Shown: piece after piece, positions 35,392 to 42,245 of the stretch
Layout of the letters: the number at the start of each line of letters is the position of its first letter
How positions within the stretch are numbered: the first letter of the stretch is position 1
Notes under the pieces: generated by a model
Told to the model about the DNA's origin: nothing
Database searches by the model: none
What the model saw: the letters and a program-made list of their open reading frames with translations, nothing else
NCBI GenBank assembly: GCA_964554105.1
Contig: CAZKNF010000004.1
Span: 42,328-106,327, forward strand
DNA from: CAZKNF01 sp964554105
GTDB taxonomy: Bacteria; Bacteroidota; Rhodothermia; Rhodothermales; VXPQ01
DNA length: 64,000 nucleotides
Direction: 5' to 3'
Made by a program: the position numbers and the translations under genes

Positions 35392-36194
35392 CCCTCTCGC
35401 TCCATCTCACTCGCAAGATAGGACATGCCGTGCGCGTGACCGACGTGCCCGAAAGCCTGCCTGAGATTCGCCTCCGTCAGTACGTCATTTGGAGTTCCGA
35501 ACCCTATCTGCCGCCTGTTTAGTAGGAGAACGTGCGAGGCATGGTGGTAGGCAACCTGCCAGTCGTGTGTCACCATAAGCACCGTCGCGCCATGGTCTTT
35601 CTGGTATTGCTCCAGCAGCTCGTATAGATCCGACGCGCCTGCCACGTCAATTCCAGCTGCCGGTTCATCCAGCATCACAAGTTCCGGTTGACGAATCAAA
35701 CTTCGTGCTAGAAAGACGCGCTGAAGCTCGCCGCCGGAAAGTGCGTTAAGCGATCGCTCTGCAAGATGGGCAGCACCAACGCGGTCCAAGATCGCCATGG
35801 CGCGCTCCTTCTCGTCAGTCCGAATCCTTGCCGGCCATCGCCTTCGCTCTCCTGAGACAACCAACTCCATCGCCAGCGCCGGGAATGTCCGCTCCATCGT
35901 TTTAACCTGCGGCACATATCCGATTCGGGTCGGATCAACTCTGCCAGCGGGGCGGCCGAAAACCTCGAGATCTCCGGAAGTGGGGGTGATTACACCCAGG
36001 AACGTCTTTATGAGCGTGGTTTTTCCCGATCCATTCGGACCGATGATCGCAACAAAACTACCCTCCTCAACTGAAAACCGCGTGTGGTACACGGCTTCAC
36101 GTGCGCCGTAGCGAACGATCAGATCCTGTGCTTTGATAACGCTCTGAGCCACGTGGTCCGCCTGTTTGCGTAGTGAAGCGACAGATAGAGCCAT
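35388..36194 (-). CDS. znuC: zinc/manganese-type ABC transporter ATPase (ZnuC family)
   Basis: A 268-residue ATPase starting at ATG 36192-36194 (GTG 36197 is an alternative). Walker A GPNGSGKTT lies at 52-60, signature LSGGELQRVFLAR near 150, Walker B LVMLDEP and H-loop VTHDWQ. GYVPQVKTMERTFPALAMELV is the Q-loop region typical of ZnuC/MntB-type ATPases. A short histidine-containing C-terminal stretch, GHVGHAHGM, recalls the metal-linked tails of such proteins. The start overlaps the stop of the binding-protein gene, so the three ABC genes are translated together. Confidence 0.93.
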   Translation of the reverse strand: MALSVASLRKQADHVAQSVIKAQDLIVRYGAREAVYHTRFSVEEGSFVAIIGPNGSGKTTLIKTFLGVITPTSGDLEVFGRPAGRVDPTRIGYVPQVKTMERTFPALAMELVVSGERRRWPARIRTDEKERAMAILDRVGAAHLAERSLNALSGGELQRVFLARSLIRQPELVMLDEPAAGIDVAGASDLYELLEQYQKDHGATVLMVTHDWQVAYHHASHVLLLNRRQIGFGTPNDVLTEANLRQAFGHVGHAHGMSYLASEMEREG

Positions 36195-37138
36195 CACCTC
36201 GACCGCTCACGGCCAGGATGGTCCGATGCGGGCGTAAGAGCCTGCCGGAGTGTGTGCGCATTATATAAAATTAGATCCTCATACGTCATTCGGCCGTCCA
36301 CACCTCCGATCGGGTCGAGTTCGATCACCGGGATGCTGAGCGTCTCCGATACGATTCGTGCCGCACGGTCGGGTGTCTGCGACAAAACGAGAACCGCGTC
36401 GGCGCCGGATTCGCGAACGTCATTCACGATGCGCAACATATCGTGTGCAGTCGGTTCCGAACCGGGTATCCCCTCCACAACTCCCGCCAAACGCATTCCG
36501 TACCGCCCAAGAAAGTAGCCGAGAAAGGGATGCGAGAGCAAGACTGACCGACTCGCGACAGGCGCGATCAATGCCTTGACGCTGTCGTGCAGCGCCGAGA
36601 GCCGTTCGGAGAAAAATCCTGCGTTCTCCGTGTACTCCGTACAATAGGTTGGGTCTGCCGCACACAGGGTATCTACCAGGACGGGAAGAAGGGCATCAAC
36701 CGTGAGCGGATCCATCCAGAAATGTGGATCACGTCCCGTGGAATGCCCATGCGCAGCCCCTCCCGCATCCTGCCGAGAGTGCAGATCACGTACCATCGAG
36801 TCGGGTAGCATATCGATCAGAGTGACCGTACGCTCGGAAGCGAGTCGCGCGCCCCAGGCGTCCAGTTCCGGTGCGCCGTAGTACAGCACTAATGCGTTGG
36901 CAGCGGCCCTAGCGTCGGATGGCCTGGGATCGTACGTGTGCGGTGACGCGCCCGCCGGCAGAAGATTGCGTACGGAACCGCGCTCACCCACGATCGGCTC
37001 CAGAATAGATCGAAAGGGATAAATGGTCGTCGCAAAGAGCAGACCGTCCGCGTCCTCATCTGTTGTTGCCGTATCCTGGCAGCCGAAGCTGATAAGAGCC
37101 AGGCATGAAAGCAGGATCGCGAGCCGAAAGAAGCGCAC
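36194..37138 (-). CDS. znuA: zinc/manganese-type ABC transporter substrate-binding lipoprotein (ZnuA family)
   Basis: A 314-residue cluster-A-I binding protein with signal MRFFRLAILLSCLALISFGC and lipidated Cys20. The metal ligands are H67 (GASPHTYDP), H139 (RDPHFWMDP), H203 (LSHPFLGY) and D275 (IELDPIGG). A short His loop, AAHGHSTGR at ~129-136, precedes H139 and is the feature that points to zinc; it is much smaller than in E. coli ZnuA. EGIPGSEPTAHDM is also typical of zinc binders. It collects the metal in the periplasm and gives it to the ZnuBC pair. Four bases separate it from the TonB receptor gene. Confidence 0.9.
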   Translation of the reverse strand: MRFFRLAILLSCLALISFGCQDTATTDEDADGLLFATTIYPFRSILEPIVGERGSVRNLLPAGASPHTYDPRPSDARAAANALVLYYGAPELDAWGARLASERTVTLIDMLPDSMVRDLHSRQDAGGAAHGHSTGRDPHFWMDPLTVDALLPVLVDTLCAADPTYCTEYTENAGFFSERLSALHDSVKALIAPVASRSVLLSHPFLGYFLGRYGMRLAGVVEGIPGSEPTAHDMLRIVNDVRESGADAVLVLSQTPDRAARIVSETLSIPVIELDPIGGVDGRMTYEDLILYNAHTLRQALTPASDHPGRERSR

Positions 37139-37142
37139 AGAC

Positions 37143-39359
37143 TTAAAAGAAAAGTTTGTAGAGCAGCTTGATGTTGCGTCCTGGCTCGGGCATGACGCTT
37201 TTCACACGCGAGAGATGGTCACGATATTCAGAGTGGGTCATGTTTTCGACGACTGCGTCAACCGTATGCAAAACCGAACCCGTTGTGAAATGATACTGAG
37301 CATAAGCTCCAACGACAATGTAGCCGTCGGTGGGCTGTTCGAGGGCGGCGACACGGTCCTGCTCGGCGGCGGCCACGAACGTGGCGCCAATCGTGTAGTC
37401 CCCGGATCGCACGCTCGCGTCCAACTTTCCCGTGAGCGGCGGCATCCACGGGAGCGGCTCCCCTGCATCCGAAAGCGTCCCGCGAGTATAGCTTGTCGAT
37501 GCACCCACTCTGACCATTCGATGGGGACGGATCTCAAGCGCCGCCTCTGTACCGAGCATTTCCGCCTCAGCCCCCGTCTGCTGAAAGATCGGCAAGAGCG
37601 TCCGTACATCGGTCGTGCCGGTATTACGAGGATAAATGAAGTTTTGGATGTGATTGTAATAGAAGGCAAGCGAAGCGGTCCAGCGCGGTCCGGCGTACCG
37701 GCCGAATGTCTCCAAACCCCATCCTATCTCCTTGCCGAGGTCCGGATTTCCAATCTCGAACGAGTATGCCGCCAGGTGCGGACCTTCTGAATAGAGCTCT
37801 TCAATCCCGGGTACTCTAAGCGAACGCATGACAGTCGCCCCTACCGATGCACCTTCCATTGGATGCAGCATGCCTCGAAGCGATGCCGAAATTCCTCCGA
37901 AGCCTCGCTTACGAACATCGCCAATTGAGCTGTCCGAGGTTTCGAGCGGCGTGATCTGCTGGTAGTCATATCTAATGCCAGCCTGCAGCGTCGTCCAATC
38001 AAAATGAATATCCTGAAACCCGAACCCCGCGATCGACCATTCCTCCGAGTTCGGCGTGAAGGAATAACCTCCCGAAGCAAAATTCCGGTACGAGCCCCGT
38101 AAGCCTACAATTCCCTTCCTCACGTGCTCGTTGGAGTGGACGTGAAAGAGCGCTGCGCCGTCATAGGTCAACAGTCCGTACTCGATACCGAGCGTATTCT
38201 CGTCTTCGAACTCACGATGATGGTACCGCGAAAGTGACCCGCGCAGCTCGAGTCGAGGCACGAGGCGCATGGGCTCTACAATTTCGGCCCTGGCTTCGAG
38301 GTGCGATCGATCCATTTCGATGTTCACCCCGTTGGGATGGGCACCCACAAACCCCCCTGGAATGCCGTAATCGGATGCGTAATAGCTTACAGCGGCGCCT
38401 CCTGTGCCCCACCCGCCGCTTATACTGCTGCCCACAGAACCGTTCACAGTGGTAAGATCGGTATTCTGAAGAGGGCCCGCAGGGGTCGCCACATCACCGG
38501 CCGAACGCATGCTCCCGTCAGCCTTTAAGGCGAATGGCCCCACGGGTACGGTCACACCGAGCCCACCGGAAACGCCGCTGTTCACCGATTGCCCCTGAAG
38601 CGAAGCGGCCGTAAAAGCACGCCGTGGACGGGAGCTCGGAATATATCCACGTACCACATTGACCACGCCTCCGAGAGTGTTCGACCCGTAGACCAGCGCG
38701 GCGGGTCCACGGACGATCTCGATGCGTTCTGCCATCAGCGGATCGATCACAACGGCGTGATCGGTCGATGTCGCTGACAGATCGCCCGTTCGCCCGCCGT
38801 CTTCCAAGACTAGTAGACGCTCGCCCCCAAGTCCTCTAAGCACCGGCCGCGCAGGCGCAGGACCCATCGACCGCATTGCAAATCCCGGTTCGTCCGCAAG
38901 CGTCTCGGCGATCGTGGTGCCGAGCTTCTGGCGCAGCATACGCCCTTCCATCTCCATCGCAGCATCGGTGAGCTGTCGAGTGTCAGCTCGATCGCTTTCG
39001 ACAACCACTTCACCGGACTCCAGAGGGGATTCGGTCATTCTGAGGCGCAGCATGAGGGTGTCTCCTGCCGGAACGGCTATAGACTCGATGAGCGGCTCGT
39101 ATCCAATTCGATAGGCCTTCAACGTGTACGAATCTGCTGGTATGAACCGGATTTCGAATCGCCCGGAGGCATCGGCTGCAATAGACCGGTTCACTTCCTC
39201 AAGCAAAATCTGGGCGAAGGCGACCGGCTCACCCGTGGACGCGTCCGACACCATCCCCGCAACCGTACCAGCATTCCCCTGGGCGCGCACGGCGGCAACA
39301 TGGAATAAAGCTGCCGCAAGCATCACAAAGATGAGGCCCCTCTGAGTTGGACACTTCAT
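37143..39359 (-). CDS. TonB-dependent outer-membrane receptor, probably for zinc
   Basis: A 738-residue receptor: signal peptide (MKCPTQRGLIFVMLAAALF to ~26), a carboxypeptidase-regulatory-like domain (~30-110, VAGMVSDASTGEPVAFAQI), a plug domain (~125-235, TIAETLADEPGF, PARPVLRGLGGERLLVLEDG, RIEIVRGPAALVYGSNTLGG) and a beta-barrel ending in the aromatic LLYKLFF. The architecture is that of metal-chelate receptors such as ZnuD. It would bring the metal across the outer membrane for the ZnuABC system encoded immediately downstream. It overlaps the upstream lipoprotein gene by ATGA (39356-39359). The ligand is inferred from context only. Confidence 0.92.
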   Translation of the reverse strand: MKCPTQRGLIFVMLAAALFHVAAVRAQGNAGTVAGMVSDASTGEPVAFAQILLEEVNRSIAADASGRFEIRFIPADSYTLKAYRIGYEPLIESIAVPAGDTLMLRLRMTESPLESGEVVVESDRADTRQLTDAAMEMEGRMLRQKLGTTIAETLADEPGFAMRSMGPAPARPVLRGLGGERLLVLEDGGRTGDLSATSTDHAVVIDPLMAERIEIVRGPAALVYGSNTLGGVVNVVRGYIPSSRPRRAFTAASLQGQSVNSGVSGGLGVTVPVGPFALKADGSMRSAGDVATPAGPLQNTDLTTVNGSVGSSISGGWGTGGAAVSYYASDYGIPGGFVGAHPNGVNIEMDRSHLEARAEIVEPMRLVPRLELRGSLSRYHHREFEDENTLGIEYGLLTYDGAALFHVHSNEHVRKGIVGLRGSYRNFASGGYSFTPNSEEWSIAGFGFQDIHFDWTTLQAGIRYDYQQITPLETSDSSIGDVRKRGFGGISASLRGMLHPMEGASVGATVMRSLRVPGIEELYSEGPHLAAYSFEIGNPDLGKEIGWGLETFGRYAGPRWTASLAFYYNHIQNFIYPRNTGTTDVRTLLPIFQQTGAEAEMLGTEAALEIRPHRMVRVGASTSYTRGTLSDAGEPLPWMPPLTGKLDASVRSGDYTIGATFVAAAEQDRVAALEQPTDGYIVVGAYAQYHFTTGSVLHTVDAVVENMTHSEYRDHLSRVKSVMPEPGRNIKLLYKLFF

Positions 39360-39793
39360 TCGACGACGACGGCTATATCCGGCGTGGTAAAGTCGGGATG
39401 ACTTAGGTGCATCAACTGGAGCGTGAACGCGGTCGTATCCACCCTCAACCCAGCGATCTTAAACGTCCACCGACCCTCTCGGACTACCGCCAGCACGTCG
39501 TCGTCCCGCACGGTCCAGTCCAGAGAAAAATCGTCATCAAAATCTTCACTGTGGATTCGATCGCCGTCCTGATCCAAAAATTCGACCTCGTACGCCTGGG
39601 ACGTGTCACCTATCGCCGCGCGCAGAGTGTCGCTAACTTGCGCGCCCTGCACCGTGAGCACCGTGGCGGCACCCTGTTCGAGAACCAGCCCTGCGGCCTG
39701 AGCATGATCATGATTGTCGTCTTCCACCGGATTATCACATCCCGCGGTGATAAACATTGCAGCGGTGAAAATAAGTATGATGTATGGATACAT
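39356..39793 (-). CDS. small lipoprotein with DDNHDH motif, metal-uptake operon
   Basis: From MYPYIILIFTAAMF (ATG 39791-39793, AGAGAGG just upstream) the product has 145 residues; ATG 39811 would add six without a ribosome-binding site. The lipobox ends at AGC, and the mature protein begins CDNPVEDDNHDHAQAAGLVL, with a possible metal-binding DDNHDH. The rest is strand-rich (YEVEFLDQDGDRIHSEDF, FTLQLMHLSHPDF) without a recognised family. The four-base overlap with the TonB receptor gene suggests that both work together, for example in metal capture at the outer membrane. Function is unknown. Confidence 0.78.
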   Translation of the reverse strand: MYPYIILIFTAAMFITAGCDNPVEDDNHDHAQAAGLVLEQGAATVLTVQGAQVSDTLRAAIGDTSQAYEVEFLDQDGDRIHSEDFDDDFSLDWTVRDDDVLAVVREGRWTFKIAGLRVDTTAFTLQLMHLSHPDFTTPDIAVVVE

Positions 39794-39885
39794 GGGACCT
39801 CTCTTTGACATCGAAACACAGCCTGTATGAACACGGCAGCGCTTACTCGCGCGGCGCGCTCAACGTTTACCTGGTTAGGGTTATT

Positions 39886-39906
39886 CCGTACGGTCACCCC
39901 GTACGG
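39886..39906. promoter_or_regulatory. hairpin or operator: CCGTACGG-TCACC-CCGTACGG
   Basis: Two copies of the self-complementary octamer CCGTACGG (39886-39893, 39899-39906) are five bases apart in the gap between the two small genes that head the metal operon. The copies can pair as an 8-base stem with a 5-base loop or act as tandem operator sites. No T-run follows on the minus strand, so a simple terminator is unlikely. A metal-regulator site is possible. Confidence 0.45.
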
Positions 39907-39946
39907 ATGTCCTCTATTCGTCGCAACGGCGCGACGACGGACGATA

Positions 39947-40321
39947 TCAGACTATGATAGGAGGAGCTCTGATCGAGAGATGATCGACGGATCGGCTGGA
40001 TGGCTGGGTATACGGTTGATCCGAAAACGATTCGAGCGATGGCGGGGGGACAGGTGACTCCTTCTCGAGCGGTGAGCTGCACGCTAATCGTGCACAGAGC
40101 TGACATTGTATATCGACGGGCGGCGTACGCTCTTCGACGAGCCTTTTGGCGAGAAGTGCATGCGATTCGCCCACGCTTTGGACGATGTACGGGGCCGGGT
40201 CACCGTGTTGATGCGTCGCGGCGCGCACGTGCTCGAATTTGTGCAGTACAGGCGCGCCAACTCCGCCCACCACGAATATGGCAAGCAGGATAAGGGCAAT
40301 CGATGGCTTGGTCTCGCGCAT
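39947..40321 (-). CDS. small secreted His/CxxC protein heading the metal-uptake operon
   Basis: A 124-residue protein starting at ATG 40319-40321 (GTG one codon earlier is also open). The N-terminal hydrophobic helix (~8-25) looks like a signal peptide or anchor. It is followed by H27, H31, H37 and H39 (LHKFEHVRAATHQHGD) and by C73-x-x-C76 in IQCQLCARL, with another cysteine at 81. I do not recognise the family, but small Bacteroidota-type proteins with a His cluster and CxxC next to TonB receptors are common in metal loci. Its location, as first gene before the lipoprotein and receptor genes, suggests a metal-binding or sensing role (inference). Confidence 0.72.
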   Translation of the reverse strand: MRETKPSIALILLAIFVVGGVGAPVLHKFEHVRAATHQHGDPAPYIVQSVGESHALLAKRLVEERTPPVDIQCQLCARLACSSPLEKESPVPPPSLESFSDQPYTQPSSRSVDHLSIRAPPIIV

Positions 40322-40399
40322 CACGTCAGGTTCGGATGTCGGCTTTGAGTCGAAGAGGGCGGCGACACGACAGGCCTTCCACAGGAATTTACAGGCCCG

Positions 40400-40972
40400 T
40401 CAGGCCGCATGCGTCGTATAGAGTGGGTAATCCGCCTCTACGTCGCCCCTCGCCATCTCGCGCAGTTTTCGCCGAAGAAGTCGGCGCCGGAAGGAGCTAA
40501 TGTGATCGACAAATAGGATGCCTTCAAGATGATCGTATTCATGTTGAATTACCCGCGCCACCACGTCGCTTACCTCCAGTTCCCGGGACTTAAACTCACG
40601 ATCGAGATACTGCAGTCGAACCTTTTCGGGGCGAACAACAAGTTCTCGAATGTCAGGTATTGAAAGGCAGCCTTCTTCAAATTCGCTTTCCTCCTCACTC
40701 TCCCAGGTAATCTCAGGATTGACGAATACCATCGGTTGCGAAGGTAAATCGGGGTCGATCTCCTCAGAATCATCGTACATCGGCGTGATATCTGCGACGA
40801 AAATGCGTTCACTTCGGCCGACCTGGGGCGCCGCCAGACCGACTCCTTCCGCGGAACCCATGGTCTCGATCATGTCATCGATGAGGCGCTGGACGTCGTC
40901 CGAGTTCTCCGTGACATTTATCGTCTTTTCGCGCAGAACGGAATCGCCGTAGACCCGAATAGGTAATATCAT
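40400..40972 (-). CDS. def: peptide deformylase
   Basis: A 190-residue deformylase with the three family motifs: GVGLAAPQVG (~43-52), EGCLSIP (~99) with the metal-binding cysteine, and QHEYDHLEGILFVDHI (~142) with both metal-binding histidines and the catalytic glutamate. It removes the formyl group from new proteins. The C-terminus (RRRLLRRKLREMARGD) is of the Bacteroidota type. A 78-base gap follows before the small His/CxxC gene on the same strand. Confidence 0.96.
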   Translation of the reverse strand: MILPIRVYGDSVLREKTINVTENSDDVQRLIDDMIETMGSAEGVGLAAPQVGRSERIFVADITPMYDDSEEIDPDLPSQPMVFVNPEITWESEEESEFEEGCLSIPDIRELVVRPEKVRLQYLDREFKSRELEVSDVVARVIQHEYDHLEGILFVDHISSFRRRLLRRKLREMARGDVEADYPLYTTHAA

Positions 40973-41091
40973 ACGCTGCCTGATATAGTCCGCCTTTTAC
41001 CCGTGCAGAGGCCATCCTGCACTCACTCCGGAAGTCGCCCGGTGCTAATAGAACAGGGCAAAAGCATAAAAAGTGCCGCGTTCGTCGGATA

Positions 41092-41520
41092 TTAAACGCT
41101 GCTTAGCTGATCGAGATACTCCTGCAAAATGACGGCTGCAGCCGCCGCGTTGACACGATTCTTACTGCGTCGCGCCTTCTTCGAGACGCCCGCATTGAAT
41201 AGCGCTTGTTTTGCACTTTCCGACGAAAACCGCTCATCCCATTTAACGATCATAGTATCCGGAAAGCGGCTCTCAAGCCTATTTATGAAAGGTTGCACCA
41301 TCGCCATGGCGGTGGCATCGTCGTCTTGTGGATTTGCCGGCCATCCCACAATGATGGATGCTACACCTGATTCATCCATGATCGCAGCTATGCGATCTAA
41401 GACCTCTCGAGGTCGGCACGTATCGAGCGGCTGTGCGAACAGATGTAATGGATCGGAGATGGCGATTCCCACTCGCTTTGTACCGTAGTCGATTCCTACG
41501 ATGCGGGCCCGGCTTTGCAT
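41092..41520 (-). CDS. ruvX: RuvX/YqgF-family RNase H-like nuclease
   Basis: A 142-residue RuvX. VGIDYGTKRVGIAISD carries the first catalytic aspartate, IIVGWPANPQDDDATAM the second region, and KWDERFSSESAKQALFNAG the third; the NRVNAAAAAVILQEYL end is typical. Members act on pre-16S rRNA 5' ends or Holliday junctions. It lies downstream of the HU gene, but the terminator at 41571-41599 separates the two transcripts. Confidence 0.94.
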   Translation of the reverse strand: MQSRARIVGIDYGTKRVGIAISDPLHLFAQPLDTCRPREVLDRIAAIMDESGVASIIVGWPANPQDDDATAMAMVQPFINRLESRFPDTMIVKWDERFSSESAKQALFNAGVSKKARRSKNRVNAAAAAVILQEYLDQLSSV

Positions 41521-41570
41521 CAGGGAGGTCTCACATCTGGCAGTGAGAGCAGGAACAGATCAGACAAAGA

Positions 41571-41599
41571 AAGCGGAACAGGGCATCCCCGTCCCGCTT
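41571..41599 (-). terminator. rho-independent terminator after the HU gene
   Basis: On the minus strand a 13-base stem (two G-U pairs) with an ATG loop, AAGCGGGACGGGG / CCCTGTTCCGCTT, is followed by TCTTTGTCTG. It starts 34 bases past the HU stop and ends before the ruvX start. Confidence 0.75.
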
Positions 41600-41632
41600 C
41601 TCAATCTCACGAATAGTTGATCGGTTTCGCCC

Positions 41633-42028
41633 CTAGGATACGGATCCGTTTGTCGCGAATTCAGTGTGGACGACGTGATCTGCGCTTCCCGTCGGGATAT
41701 TGTAGTTAAGTTCGTCGAGAGGTGTTTGTAGTACCTCCTTAAGCCGTTTGCTTGGCTTGAAATGTGTCTTCCGGCGGCTTGGGATGAATACGGTCTCGTT
41801 CGTCTTCGGATTTCGTGCCTTGGGCTTCGCTTTCGTCTTCTTCACCTCAAAAACACCAAAATCCCGCAGCTCGATGCGAACTTCAGGATCGGCTTCCAGC
41901 ATAAGATCGCCGATGGCGCTGATTACTGCGCTGACCCACGGCTCACTCTTATAGATCGGCTGATCCATTTTGTCGGCCACGCGTCGTGCCACATCCTTCT
42001 TCGTCAGTGTGTCTGAACGTTTGGGCAT
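41633..42028 (-). CDS. HU/IHF-family DNA-binding protein with C-terminal extension
   Basis: A 131-residue nucleoid protein. Residues ~8-95 form the HU fold: TKKDVARRVADKM, IELRDFGVFEV, and the DNA-binding arm region KARNPKTNETVFIPSRRKTHFKPSK. Residues ~100-131 (TPLDELNYNIPTG onward) are an extension not found in the ~90-residue classical HU. It bends and compacts DNA. Its transcript is probably a single-gene unit, with a promoter at 42207-42236, a leader of about 170 bases and a terminator at 41571-41599. Confidence 0.92.
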   Translation of the reverse strand: MPKRSDTLTKKDVARRVADKMDQPIYKSEPWVSAVISAIGDLMLEADPEVRIELRDFGVFEVKKTKAKPKARNPKTNETVFIPSRRKTHFKPSKRLKEVLQTPLDELNYNIPTGSADHVVHTEFATNGSVS

Positions 42029-42206
42029 AGTATAAAGCTCCGAAAAATAGGCCTCTACTGTGATGGGGATGGACGAAGCTTTTTACCGTCAGACACGCCG
42101 AGTTTCCCGAACGGTGCAACGCGGCACCAAAATGCCTACAAAGCAAGTACCAAGCTTCTATCTTCTAACCTAGTATTTTTAACGATTTACCGCCAAAAAC
42201 GCGATC

Positions 42207-42236
42207 AGTATACTAAAAACGTCAGGCAATTGACAA
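42207..42236 (-). promoter_or_regulatory. candidate sigma70-type promoter for the HU gene
   Basis: On the minus strand TTGTCA (42236-42231) and TATACT (42212-42207) are 18 bases apart, close to the housekeeping consensus. Transcription would start around 42200, giving a leader of roughly 170 bases before the HU start codon at 42028. The element lies just past the rel stop (42246). Confidence 0.5.
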
Positions 42237-42245
42237 CGAAAAAAA

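Noticed and set aside
34579..37138. Assignment of the ABC genes to manganese rather than zinc
   Set aside because: The family alone does not decide; the short His loop in the binding protein and the His-rich neighbours favour zinc, but manganese is not excluded.
41949..42146. 65-codon minus-strand frame covering the HU leader
   Set aside because: It runs into the HU coding region out of frame and has no start signal; the region reads better as an untranslated leader.
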